Shown here in pieces: positions 1 through 10,571 of a stretch of 64,000 nucleotides of DNA. Numbering within the stretch: the stretch's first letter is position 1; each line of letters opens with the position of its first letter. Source of the stretch: Limnephilus marmoratus (Eukaryota > Arthropoda > Insecta > Trichoptera > Limnephilidae); the NCBI GenBank assembly GCA_917880885.1, contig OU862908.1, positions 53,713,819-53,777,818 of the forward strand. The letters run 5' to 3'. A model generated the notes under the pieces. That model saw only the letters and a program-made list of their open reading frames with translations. It had not been told where the DNA came from and did not search any database. A program made the translations under genes and the position numbers.

Positions 1-261
1 TTTTCACACAAATACGAAACTGGATTCCAGGATCCTAAGATATCATCTGAAACAAAGAAAACAATATCGTTAATGTCCATTCTAAATAATACCTTGCAAA
101 TTAATGATAAAAAATATATTGCAAAAACTCGTGCATAAAAAAATAACACGACGCAATAAGAAAATACATTTAAACCCACAATCAATTAAAAGATAAATTA
201 TTTGACGGCTTCTATACTACGAAGGATGTGGGTTCAAATCCCGAAATGCGCAAGTAAATTT

Positions 262-556
262 TAAAGGTAAACGCTTAGATATCTTAGAAGCCTTGGAAAT
301 AAAAAAAATCCGTTAAAAATAATGAATCTATTATCAACAAACGAAAATATTGTCTTATAGCCCAATCATGGATATGTTCCCCTACCCACCCACTCTTCAT
401 TAATACCTTGCAACGGCTCCACCCCTATCATAATAATACATTGTTCCCATCCATATTTCATAACTGTCAAATCAGTATACGTTTGCCCTGAAGAAGGAAC
501 GGTCGTTTCCGAAACCGGTCGGCTTTACCCAAATATATAAGTGGTTCAAACAAAGC
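262..556 (+). mobile_element. Penelope-like element 3' remnant (PLE-1)
   Basis: Non-coding remnant of the 3' part of a Penelope-like retroelement. The start translates as KGKRLDILEALEIKK and then hits a stop, matching the tail that follows the GIY-YIG endonuclease in PLE polyproteins. About 200 bp later lies a hammerhead-like core (481-525), then the PLE-type tail with AAGTGGTTCAAACAAAG. The whole segment aligns by eye with 37272-37600, which keeps the same protein tail open for longer, so this copy has a frameshift. It joins a 5'-truncated SINE-A near 557. Element class is inferred from the protein tail plus the ribozyme; no RT or GIY-YIG core is present. Confidence 0.7.
481..525 (+). ncRNA. 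Hammerhead ribozyme-like motif in PLE-1
   Basis: The conserved elements are in order: CTGAAGA (488-494), a stem II of about 4 bp with a bulge (GGAA/TTCC), GAA (511-513), a self-complementary ACCGGT that can form a short stem III, then C520, giving a GTC cleavage triplet. The bases before CTGA (GCC, 485-487) pair with GGC (521-523) as stem I. This is the minimal type-I hammerhead known from PLEs. Stem II is imperfect, so activity is uncertain. Confidence 0.65.
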
Positions 557-866
557 GTCTGTAAATTTTATTTGTTTGATTTGCGTTATTTCACAATTTA
601 CTCAATTAAAAATAATACATGAGGTACATTTGCAGCACGTTCCAGAGGGAAAGATACTCTCAATATTGCCCTGGTGTAAGACCGCCATACGGAGTTAAAA
701 CATTGCTTGAAATGGCTTTAGCCATGTTTAGTGACCAGATCAGAATAGCCAGGAACTTCCCCACCTTCCTCTCCCCATCTTTTTTTCCTCGTCATTACCT
801 TCAGTCTCATAACATTTGGGGATACCATAGTTTCACTGGTTCCAGGCAGATGAGAGGTATTTACAT
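557..866 (+). mobile_element. SINE-A copy 1, 5'-truncated
   Basis: Lacks the tRNA-like head and starts in the short linker that follows it in full copies. The body carries the family landmarks: catttgcagcacgttccag, agaccgccatacgg, gaccagatcagaatagccagg, the C-rich ccaccttcctctcc tract, and a 3' end at gaggtatttacatt without a long A tail. It abuts the PLE-1 tail. Any open frame inside it is incidental. Confidence 0.8.
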
Positions 867-1787
867 TTAATAATATGTTAAAATGAATTTTATATATATT
901 ATAGTATCAGCGCTTTTATAAAACAAATGTAAAATAACGTAAGATACTTTAAAAAAAACATTTATTGTATTTCTTATTTTAGATAGGGAATTTGAACCCG
1001 GTGAGCTCCATAGCTCACTATTGAATTGGCCTACATACAATTTTGGCTAATGGTTACAGAGTTAGTACATACTGATACACAGGTGCATAATACCTGCTAT
1101 GTAAATGTAGGAACTTTGTGTTCTATTAATTATTCCTATTTATGAGAAGACGTGTGGGCGAAAATATTTGGAGTTGAAATACAAAACAAATATTTTGATG
1201 GTTATTTTAGTATAATAACGGTAAAGTTTTCAATGATTTCATTTATAAATCACTAATTGCGTTTTATTTTCAGATTCTAGCCAGAGCGTTTTCATCTTCC
1301 AAAGATAAAAATTCCTAAATTAGAATGTTTTTCTCCACCTCTGTTATGTTTTCTCTAACGGTTCCAAATTTTCTTTGGAAAAAGTAATATTTGCGAAATT
1401 AAATCAAAGTTGAAGAAAATTTAATCAAATTGTTATGTAATTGTTTTAGTAAAAAAGTCTCTTCCATTTAAACAAATACGAGAAGAGAAAGGTCGCGCTT
1501 TGGCAAACTCGTAAATCAAATCTTAATCTCGCTAAGTAAAAAGGCACGGTTTTTATTCAGGGAAACTGCGGCGGAAATTATAAAAGACGAATCGTCTTCC
1601 GCAACCATTCAGAAGTTGGAGGTGATAAACCGAACTTATTTTTCTTGAGAGAACTAAATTACTTTAAATGGAACCATTCATTTTCTAATTGTAACTATCC
1701 ACAGAAATATTTTGACGGAGAAATTGAGATAGAACTTAAATATCTTTATGGAATAAGATATATCAAAACGGAAGACACTTTTCAATT
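867..1787. other. No recognisable feature
   Basis: AT-rich, intergenic-looking sequence. No long coding frame, no element ends and no RNA gene seen. The segment 1480-1630 is less AT-rich than its surroundings but was not recognised. Confidence 0.5.
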
Positions 1788-2120
1788 TGGGAGGCGGGAA
1801 TGGGTACCGCCGCCCCGGGAACCTTTATTGGATAACCAACACCTCTGCCATAGGTCACCCGTAGTGGTTCGCTACGTTTGGTGATTTAGCAGGGGTGCCC
1901 GGGTTCATGGGGTGAGGATTGTAAGTCTTGAAGGTGGATGACCAGGACACACTGAACCCCAGATTCCTACCCACTCCTTAAACCCTTTTCCTTCCCAGAA
2001 CTCTCAACTCCCTCCTTTCCTTAAAAAAGCTCTCCACTCAGCATCCAAAAAGACGACATAGGCCCTGAGGGAAATTATTTTCCTCGGGGCCTCCTGTGTG
2101 GAGCTCATGTAAAAAAAAAA
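1788..2120 (+). mobile_element. SINE-B copy 1, near full length
   Basis: Begins GGGAGGCGGGAATGGGTACC and contains the landmarks accaacacctctgccatagg, ggtgcccgggttcatgggg and ccaggacacactgaacc. It ends with a 10-bp stem hairpin (GGCCCTGAGG / CCTCGGGGCC, 2061-2092) and gtggagctcatgt followed by ten A. The A tail and one-sided truncation of other copies indicate LINE-mobilised retrotransposition. No clear A/B box was identified, so SINE is a working label. Confidence 0.8.
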
Positions 2121-2121
2121 C

Positions 2122-2314
2122 TTTAACTATATCCCCGGTGAATTACCGCCTTTCATAATTAAAACGTTGCTTGAAATGACTTTAACCATGTTTCATTACC
2201 AGATGTGCATACCCAGGTGTCTCCCTACCTTTCTCCAACCAATTTCATTTCTCTTCAGTCTCACAACACACTCCAATTTGGGGACTTTTGGGCGGTTCTC
2301 GCATAAAAAAAACA
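2122..2314 (+). mobile_element. SINE-A copy 2, diverged fragment
   Basis: Directly follows the A tail of SINE-B copy 1. The landmarks are degraded but readable: attaaaacgttgcttgaaatg, attaccagatgtgcatacccagg, cagtctcacaacacactccaatttggggac and an A8 tail. The tRNA-like head is absent. The position exactly at another element's A tail suggests insertion into the tail. Confidence 0.7.
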
Positions 2315-2602
2315 TCAGTAAAATTTTATTTGATTGAAGCAAATAACAATGATGTCTTATTCAGTTGATACTCAAAGATATTCAAGTGTTTGATACCACG
2401 AAACTGCGAGAATAAGGGGTTGACTTCACTAATTTGAAAACTCTTAAAAAAAGACAAAATTGTGATTTCATAATATGAACTTCTAACCTAATACGATATT
2501 AAATTGGTTGCTAAAGTGAGTACGGGGGTGTTTTGGTATTTATTGCAGCATGACATTTAAAATCTATTTAACTACTTTACAAAAAAAGTTTTTCTTATCA
2601 AT

Positions 2603-3400
2603 TTACACCTCTGCCACAGATCACCTCAAGTTTCGCTACATTTAGTGACTTAACGGGGGTGCCCGGGTGCATAGCGGTGAGATTTGTCCGGATGTTGTCG
2701 GCGGATGTGTCCGCCCATCAACTGCGTGGCAGGCCGGATCAGGAGAGACTGGTTGAGGGAGATGTTTTGACCTCTCCTCGGATCATCGCCTTGCACTGCA
2801 GTGGGAGGAATGGATTCATACGTACGTCACTCTAGGACAAACTGACCCCCAGTTTTCTATCCAAACCTAATGCATTTTTCCTTCCCAAAACTTTCTCTTC
2901 TTCCTTTCCTAAAAATACCCTCCACTGACGGCCGGCGTAGTGCAGCGGTAAGGCGCTTGATTCGCATTCCGAAGGTCGCGGGATCGAATTCCGGCGTGGC
3001 AAATAAATTTTGTTTGATTAATTTGTGTATTTCGCAATTTATTCATTATGTAAAAAAATATATAGTACATTTGCGGCACGTTCCAGAGTGGAAGATACTC
3101 TGAGTATCGCCCTGGTGTAAGACCACCATTCAGAATTGAAACGTTGCCTGAAATGGCTTTAGCCGTGTTTGGTGACCAGATCTGAATAGCCAGGTTCTTC
3201 CCCACCTTCCTCTTCCCCTCCCCTCTACCTTCAGCCTCACAGCATACCCCAATTAGGGAGGCCATAGTCTCACTGGCTCCAGACGGGAGTAGTTGGGACT
3301 CTTGTGAGGTATTCATGTAAAAAAAAACATAGCATCTCCAAAGAGGACATAGGCCCTAAGGGAAATTATTTTACAGTGTGGAGCTAATGTAAAAAAAAAA
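2603..3400 (+). mobile_element. SINE-B copy 2, interrupted by SINE-A
   Basis: 5'-truncated, starting at acacctctgccacagatcacc. It runs to 2926 (taccctccact), resumes at about 3328 (agcatctccaaagaggacat) and ends with gtggagctaatgt and A10. The two halves join into the uninterrupted sequence seen in copy 1, so SINE-A copy 3 jumped into an existing SINE-B. Confidence 0.8.
2927..3327 (+). mobile_element. SINE-A copy 3, full length, inside SINE-B
   Basis: About 400 bp. The tRNA-like head starts gacggccggcgtagtgcagcgg (A-box-like) and has a B-box-like gggatcgaattcc near 2981-2993. The linker gcaaataaattttgtttgattaattt and a body rich in CCTTCC tracts follow, and the element ends gaggtattcatg + poly(A). 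The head layout fits an internal RNA polymerase III promoter (established for tRNA-derived SINEs). Open frames on both strands here are incidental to the SINE. Confidence 0.85.
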
Positions 3401-4512
3401 TTAAAACGAATTTTATGGATTGGACAAAAATTCAGGCGCTCATTTAAAAAACCACCAAAGAAGTAATTCATGATTTATTCTAGTAATATCACGATTTCGA
3501 TAAAATGAAGCAATTTGTAAAAAAACAGACCTCCTTGTTTTTTATTCCAAAAAGATAATTTTTTTAAGGGATCAACATAATATTAAGTAGAGCAAATGAT
3601 TGCGTTTCGTACCGCAAATTAAAATATTTTAAATCCTTTCCAGTTTTCCTTTGAAGGAACGCGTGGTGGGAATAATTAATTTGGCTAAACATATGTACAT
3701 ACTTCTGAGTGTCAGTACTCGCACATACTTATGTTACATGAAATTTAAAAATATAATGGAAAAACGTTTATAATTATAAACCCTTTCATAATGTATTAAA
3801 TTTGTTGATGTTATATTATGAAATATTTTTTGATTCGGTTGTTAGGTTACTAAGTCTAAAAGATTATAAAAAAATAATAGATTTGATAACATTATAAAGT
3901 ATGTGCTCTCGAGAAGTTTAAAGCCAATTGAGGAAAGGTTGGTACCTTGAAAAGTTGTTGGCAACACATTTTATATTTTTGGCTAGTAATTCAATTCATT
4001 TTACTCATTTTAAAAACATTGAAAACTTACAATTTCAAAGCGTTTTTAAAGAGAAAATATTTCAGATGAGATAAACAGATTTAGACTAACAGCAATAAAG
4101 CTTGCCGTTTGAATTATGCTTCTTTGATGTTAAACATATAGATATACGAAGTGATTCCATTTAACTAGTGAATAATAATAATTTCGTCTGAGTTTCAAAA
4201 ACATGTACGGTACGAATTTTAATAATGGAAGCAATATGGCTTGTCGCTTTATTTTTTGACAACTACGAAAACTAATATCTACCTATTACTTAATAATCTA
4301 CCTATTAATTCACCTATCATGAACATTTCACATTCAAATTTATGAGAAAAAAAAACAAGCACAAGAGCTTAACATTCGAAAACTTTCGCCTTTTCAGCAC
4401 AATGTTCATCGATTTCATGACAGTTAATCCCTCGTAAGTTGGCCCCCCTGCATATTTATGTACAATATGCAATTGGATTAGTGAAAAAAATTGGCCTACT
4501 TACATAAAATAT
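3401..4512. other. No recognisable feature
   Basis: AT-rich DNA. No gene, RNA or element end could be supported. Confidence 0.5.
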
Positions 4513-4526
4513 GACCCAGGACTCCA

Positions 4527-4712
4527 GATACTAATATCTACAGCCTGTATGTCGGACGAATTTCTACAGCTCATATGTTAGACTAATATCTATGAACTTC
4601 AGAGTGAGGACTAATATCTACAGAGCTAAGGTCGGACGAATATCTATGACGGTCCCAGTGGTGACTAATATCTATGGAGCGTAGGTTGGACTAATATCTA
4701 CAGAGGGCAGCT
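4527..4712 (+). repeat. Tandem array, 26-28 bp unit, about 7 copies
   Basis: The core GGACTAATATCTACAG and variants recur at about 4530, 4556, 4582, 4610, 4636, 4664 and 4690, a spacing of 26, 26, 28, 26, 28 and 26 bp. GGAC(T/G)AATATCTA is conserved while the intervening 10-12 bp vary. No homologous array was seen elsewhere in the window. Confidence 0.85.
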
Positions 4713-4925
4713 GAGCAAGAGGTTGTACGGAAAAGCATAAATTATTTAAATTACGTAATTACTAATTACGTAAAGGCTTAAACGTTTAAAGTACGTACAT
4801 GAAGTTTTGCTGTTTACGAGAGAAATAATTTATTGAACAAACATGGAGGTCATAATACAAAGATATTTATTTATTTCGAAATACACGGCACCACAACCTA
4901 ACCTAACTGACATAGAAATGGTCAT

Positions 4926-5035
4926 GGTAACAGACTAAATAATTTAGAAGCACTCGAAATAAAGAAAGCTGTTAAAACAAAAACCCCAAATCCTTAATAA
5001 TTTATAATCAGCTAAGTATGTCCAATAGTCCGATA
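4926..5035 (+). mobile_element. Penelope-like element C-terminal scrap (PLE-2)
   Basis: From about 4932 the frame reads RLNNLEALEIKKAVK, then TKTPNP and a stop at 4995-4997. This matches the PLE protein tail readable at 262 and 37290. No RT, GIY-YIG core or ribozyme is attached. The closing text (gtccaatagtccgat) loosely resembles the tagcccaatcatgg segment of the other copies. Confidence 0.6.
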
Positions 5036-6331
5036 TTAGGGATTTTTATATACATACATATATTAAGTTTTTTAAACTGCATACGCAATATTACGTTATT
5101 CCAATATGCTATACATAATTACAAATCCAACCTCTGCCAGTGCTGTAGATATTCATTCACACTTTGGTTCTCATAGATATTTGTTATATAAAAGTACTTA
5201 TACATACCCTTATAATTTATAAGTGTATAAAAGTACCTCTGTATACCCCTTTTATAAGTATATAAAGGGGTATGCAGAAAGAATGCACTACCAAGTAAGC
5301 ATAAAACAATTCAATTCAAATGAAACAAGGATAAAACTACTTGCCTATATACCTACTGTATATACTTACAAGCTTTTAAGTACAAATAAAGATAATTTCG
5401 TTTGTTATCGAAAGCAAATTATTATTAAAGATATTCATGAAGTTGATAAAGGTAAAATCTGATTCTCTATTTACTGTTCCTATGTACTAGCGCAAAGTAC
5501 AAAAAATCGACATTGTGTGTGGCATCGGTGGGCCAACTCTTGGAGGATCGATCAATTGTCGGGTCATTAAGATTTTCAGTGAATGTGAATATTTAAAAAA
5601 TATTTTTTAAACGTCTTTTTTATTAATTAGAATTTTTAACCGGTAGCTGTGTCAATATCAGAAAAAGTATGTCAAGCGTAAGTCATGCTCTAAACATCAA
5701 GGGTATTGTGGTCACAAAGCTCGGGGTATAAATTATTTACCGAAAGCATTAACGTTCTTGGTGCGTGAAAAGGTTAAATGTTTGCCTGGATATCCCGAAC
5801 AAAGTACATTTTAATTAACGTTTCGACAGCCTGCCATATAAATAGTTCAATCCGCAGGGAGTTTATTTTATTCCCCCTATCCAGAGTAAATAAAAGATTA
5901 GAAGGACCATTAATAAAAAACCAGCACCCTTTACAGTAATCAAATAGAGTATAGACATAAAGTGTGGAAAAGATTGTTCGAAACATTAAAGATAAACGTA
6001 GTTGCAATACAATTAAAATTATATAAATTTGAGTAGGGGCCAATCTGCATAATAAAGATAAAGTTGGAGATTTTAAATGTCGAAAATCCAGATAAAAAAT
6101 TTATTGCTAAGGGATTTAATGTAAATACACAACCCATTGATCCCAGAGGAAATTTAACGAAGTCGTTCGGAAAATATACATTTTTAGTAAATGTTTGAAT
6201 AACTAGATCAAATAAGACCAAAAATTTAATAATAATTTTTAATATTTTTTTGCCGAATTTCTAAGAGAAACTGGATGAACATGAATAAATACTTATCTCT
6301 CATTTGTGAAATTATGTCGACGTCAAATTAG
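5036..6331. other. No gene recognised; small inverted repeats
   Basis: Mostly AT-rich sequence. Around 5241-5277 a 12-bp inverted repeat reads ATACCCCTTTTATA / TATAAAGGGGTAT. Around 5525-5570 short GC-richer words (gtgggccaactc, gatcaattgtcggg) resemble the degraded repeat at 40860-41010. The open frames here show no recognisable domain. Confidence 0.45.
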
Positions 6332-6451
6332 GACGGCTGGCGTAGTCCAGCGGAAAGGCTATTGACTCGCACACCGAAGGTCGCGGGATCGAATCCCGGC
6401 GTGGCAAATAAATTTTATTTGATTAATTTGTGATATTTCACAATTTACTCA

Positions 6452-7914
6452 TCCTACTAATATTATAAAGGTGAAAGTTTGTATGGATGTATGTTTGTTA
6501 CTCTTTCACACAAAAACTACTGAATAGATTTTAAAAATTCTTTCACTAATAGAAAGCTACATTATTTGCGAGATCTATAGGCTATATTTATTAGTAAGCT
6601 CTGGCGTTATGAATAATCTCTGGCGTTATGAAATTATTTTTCATACGTTTTCTGTCGTTAACAAAATCGATTTATTGCAAACGCCAATTGTCGCCTTGGA
6701 AACGATGTTTTTTTTAATAAGGTTACTATGGACATCCCTTTGATGTTAAAATTCAAATAGTATAAAATACTAATTCCTACTTTACTGAATGGATTTTAAT
6801 GAAACTTTACAATAATATAAACATATAGGCTATAGCGCAGAGCTCTGGCATTACGAAATTTGTATGAAAAAATTGCAATAGGTGGCACGATTAGTAAGAT
6901 ATCTATAATTCTTTAATCGATTCCAATTATTAGAGAAGTAGGTACTTCGCTAATTTAAATATTTTCTAAAATAGAATTTTTACTTAAGAATCTTTGTTTT
7001 GTAAAATGTCATTCTCAAATTTTGACATCGCAGAACAATTATTGTTTTAATTGGATAAACAGGTATCGCATTTTTCAAGTATAAAACGGCCGTACTGGAT
7101 TTTTGGTAGAATATAAAAAGAAGAATAATAATTCGTACTTAATAACTATCTCAAAAAATGAATCACCGAAATATACGTATGTATGCGAAATGTATAAACC
7201 CGAACGACTGAACCAAATTGGATTTTTTTTTTCTTTTTTTTTGTATAAAACTACCGTTGAGTTCTGGCATTATGAAATTTGTATAAGAAATTATAATAGG
7301 TGGCATGCGAGCAGTTAGAAAACTGAATGTATCGGGAATGAATGTGTGGAATGCGAGAGGTGAGTGGGGGGAGTGGGAAGGGGGGAGGGGGTGTTGGGAG
7401 GGTGTTGGTGGAGGGGGGAAGGGGCGGGGGAGGAGAGTGGGGGGAGGGGGTTAGGGGATGGAGAGGGGGGAGGGAAGGAAGGGGAAAGGGGAAGGATGGA
7501 GGAGGGTGTGGGAAGGGGTAGAGGGTGGGGGGAAGAAGGTTGATGGGGGGAGTGGTGTGGGGAAAGGGAATGTGGAGGGGTAGGGGGTGAGGCGAGTGGT
7601 GGATGGAGGGAGAGGGGAAGGGAGTTGATGGAGGGAGTGGAGTGGAGAGAAGAAAGGTGGAGGAGGCGGAGTGGGGTGGAAGAGCGGTGAGGGAAGGAAG
7701 GGAAGGGGGAGGGGTGGAGGAAGGAGTGGGTGGAGGGGTGGAGGAAGGGGTGGTTGAAGGGGGAGGGGGAAGGTTTATGGGGGAGTGGAGTTTGGGGAGG
7801 GGTGGGGGGAGGGGGAGGGGGATTGATGGGGGAGTGGAGTGGGGAGAGGGAAGTTGGAGCAGGCTGAGTGGAAATCCCCTTATACCATGCGAGCGAAGCC
7901 GCGGGAAAAGCTAG
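6452..7914 (+). mobile_element. Non-autonomous Helitron, 1.46 kb (Hel-1)
   Basis: Starts TCCTACTAATATTATAAAGG and ends gcgagcgaagccgcggg...CTAG, with host A before and T after, which is the canonical Helitron A|T insertion. Internal motifs (ctctttcacacaaaaactactg, cataggctatag, gagctctggcattatg) recur at 33035, 15664 and, inverted, 20454. No Rep/helicase is encoded. 7350-7860 is a strongly purine-skewed GGGGAGGG-type low-complexity tract that creates long but meaningless open frames. Confidence 0.85.
7350..7860 (+). repeat. Purine-rich (G/A) low-complexity tract inside Hel-1
   Basis: About 500 bp of almost only G and A with scattered GTG/TGG on the plus strand. Shorter G-rich versions sit at the equivalent place in the Helitron pieces at 33300 and 15880. 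The long proline/serine-rich frame on the minus strand is a by-product of this composition. Confidence 0.85.
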
Positions 7915-8204
7915 TTTAAAACAATATATAGTATATTTGCGGCACGTTCCAGAGTGGAAGATACTCTTAGTATCACCCTGGTGAAAGACCACCATTCAGA
8001 ATTTAAACGTTGCGTGAAATGGCATTAGCCGTGTTTGGTGACCAGATCTGAATAGCCAGGTACTTCCCCACCTTCCTCTTCCCTATCTCCTTCCCCTCCC
8101 CACCAACTTCAGCCTCACAACATACCCCAATTGGGGATGCTATTTTCTCACTGGCTTCAGACGGGAGCAGTTGGGACTCTTGTGCGGTATTCATAAAAAA
8201 AAAA

Positions 8205-9302
8205 CAAAACGTATTTGTTTAATCTTCAAGTAAGTCAGTGATAATTGACGATGCGTCAACTAGCACCTATGTAAGGAATTCCTAATACTCTATTGATATA
8301 TTTTACGTCATGTATGATTTATGTTTAAGTTTTTTTAATGAGCTTAATGGAAACTTGTTTTAGAAGTGTACATATATATTTACGATTTATCTCGGGAATT
8401 CGCCTAGCTGAAAACAAACAACACTCAAATAAAGCATAAAAAATACATAAAACCACGATTTGGGTTCACGGGTTAAAAAAACAGAGAAACCCAGTGGATA
8501 ATTAAAAAAGTTTTTCGCTTTTTAAGGGCGGTTCGAGCCCTTGGATAGGTGCTTTTGGGATAAACAAACACATTATGTTTGCTTGATATTTCCATCCCAA
8601 ATCTTCCGCCATATTAGGGGCTCAATATCATGAACAGCCTCCTCGGCGGACATTTGTATTCTGATCACGTATTTGTGTAAGGGGTGATTCGGCATAACAG
8701 CTGAGTTCCAAGTTTCGGGAGACAGCCCGAGGATATTCCAAGATAACTTCATTTATCTTTGTGAAATAATGTCTTGTCCTGTATAAGCTCCAACGGAGGT
8801 TCCTCTATAAAACATGATCAGGTCTATGAAATTGGAATATAAAATACAAATCGTGGGACTGATCATTCGTGGCCCGTTTTATTTATTTATTTAAGGGTCC
8901 TTTTTGCGATACCGCACAAGAGTCGCTGCTGTGCAGAAACACTAGGAGTACGGCATGTAATTTTTGGGAGTTTTGTGAGGCTGGAGGAAGTGAGGGAGAG
9001 TAGTGGGGGCGGGGGGGTGTGGGAGAGGTCGTTTGAGTATTAGGTACCTAGCTAATGAAATATGGTTTTCAAAGAAACTGTGAGTGATTTCGTCTGCCGT
9101 TCATTTTTTTTTTTAATGAGGTCTCTTACCCGGGATATTCGATTAAAGAGTTTGTTTTACTCTCGAGCGAGGAGTAATCACAAGACTTTTTTTTTATTTT
9201 GATGTTTTATTTTTTTGTTTCTTTTATATACTCAATAATATTATTATTTAATTTATAAAAATAGTTTATTTACAAACAAATTCTGCTATGTATGTTCTGT
9301 TT
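8205..9302. other. No recognisable gene
   Basis: AT-rich, with a G-rich stretch at 8985-9025. 8450-8830 is less AT-rich and unclassified. No element termini identified. Confidence 0.45.
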
Positions 9303-9706
9303 GACGGCCGACGTAGTCTAGCGGTAAGGATTTTGACTCGCCATTCTAAGGTCGCGGGATCGAATCCTGGCGTGGGCAAATAAATTTTATTTGATTAATT
9401 TGTGTTATTTCACAATTAATTCATTTAAAATAATATATAGTACATTTGCGGCATGTTCCAGCGTGGAAGACACTCTCAATATCGCCCTGGTGTATGACCA
9501 CCATTCAGAATTGAAACATTGCTTGAAATGACTTTAGCGGTGTTTGGTGACCAGATCTGAATAGCCAGGCACTTCCCCACCTTCCTCTTCCCCTCCCCAC
9601 TACCTTCAGCCTCACAACATACACTAATTAGGGATGCCATAGTCTCACTGACTCCAGATGGGAGCAGCTGAGACTCTTGTGAGATATTCATATTAAAAAA
9701 AAAAAA
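9303..9706 (+). mobile_element. SINE-A copy 5, full length and uninterrupted
   Basis: Best reference copy. Head gacggccgacgtagtctagcgg with B-box-like gggatcgaatcc, linker gcaaataaattttatttgatt, then catttgcggcatgttccag, gaccagatctgaatagccagg, the CT-rich tract, gggagcagctgagactcttgtg, and about 13 A. Flanks tttgacg (left) and cttgacg (right, after the tail) may be a short target duplication. About 400 bp in total. Confidence 0.85.
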
Positions 9707-9727
9707 TTACGCTTGACGTAATTATTG

Positions 9728-9800
9728 TCACCCTTTGAAGGCATGGTCAAACTATAACTGTGAAAGTTTGATAATGCCTTCAGAGGGCGAAACAGCTCTA
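9728..9800 (+). repeat. Short palindrome with PLE-type GGCGAAACAGCT motif
   Basis: The CCCTTTGAAGGCAT arm (from 9731) is the inverted complement of ATGCCTTCAGAGGG (9775-9788), followed at once by cgaaacagctc. The same GGCGAAACAGCT word sits in the palindrome at 55817-55964. It is read as a decayed PLE end. Confidence 0.5.
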
Positions 9801-10570
9801 GGAAGGTTGATTTTATATTTAATCCTGGTTAGATTGCAGCTTACAGCACTTCCACGATCTGTAAATTGAGCTCCGTGGTGTTATGGATACTTGTTAATAA
9901 AAATTCTTGATTACTGAAGTCTAATATATTTATATTAAAACTGAACTTAAAACGAAACGTCGCGAGACGGGAGAAAATGTATAACGACCGGTGCTAGAAC
10001 CGCATTGTCATCTTCTGTGTCGATAGACGACTTTCGGTGACAGCAGTGTAGAAAATTTATCTGCGTTAATAATTTAAGGCTGTTCTACTACACAGCTGTC
10101 ACACGTAATTATAAGTACACAGCAGAACTTCTTTATAAGCTGTTTTTATAAATGAAATAATAATATTATTGAATGTACGAGTATAACGAAAAAAAATTTA
10201 AACTGAATTCTACAAATTAAACTTGAAAACAACAAATAAATTAATTACTTTTTAAATCTCATTTAATATTATTTATGCGAAAAACAGACACTAAAAACAC
10301 GTTTGATACTGAACCCATGGATTTGGGCCCTTGTCATAAGTAAGGATCCTTGCGGCTCTGTTATGTAGCTCAATTTCTACTAATTTAGAGCCAACCTGTT
10401 TTTTGCAGCCTCTCAGAAGGCTTTATTTGACTCAGTGTTATGATAACTTTTTAAAAATCTTTTTACTCACCGCCATTAGAAATAATTGTATTGCAGATGT
10501 ACAACAGATTTTCGTTTTTGTATTTTCCGGCAACATTCAAAGTAATTATAAATGCATAATAGAATACCTG
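9801..10570. other. No gene recognised; repeat shared with 17060
   Basis: 10190-10260 (aactgaattctacaaattaaac) and 10330-10420 share short words with 17060-17230, suggesting an old dispersed repeat. Nothing else could be supported. Confidence 0.35.
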
Positions 10571-10571
10571 G

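Larger units (their letters stand above)
6332..8204 (+). mobile_element. SINE-A copy 4, split by a Helitron
   Basis: The head and linker occupy 6332-6451 (gacggctggcgtagtccagc, B-box-like gggatcgaatcc). The body resumes at 7915 (tttaaaacaatatatagtat) and ends with tcat + poly(A) near 8204. Joining ...tttactca to tttaaaac... recreates the linker of the intact copy at 9303, so the element was whole before the Helitron entered. Confidence 0.85.

Noticed and set aside
2927..3005. Functional tRNA at the SINE-A head
   Set aside because: A/B boxes are present but no full cloverleaf, and it is fused to the SINE body in all full-length copies.
2909..3316. 135-codon minus-strand frame (also 8003-8194, 9476-9691, 49723-49977)
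   Set aside because: The same residues (QESQLLPSGASETMASL) recur wherever SINE-A occurs; they are antisense readings of the SINE, not a gene family.
4900..4915. Telomeric repeat (CCTAACCTAA)
   Set aside because: Only two units of CCTAA; too short to be a telomeric tract.
7315..7995. 226-codon proline/serine-rich minus-strand frame
   Set aside because: It is the complement of the purine-rich low-complexity tract inside a Helitron and continues into SINE-A; composition alone explains the lack of stops.
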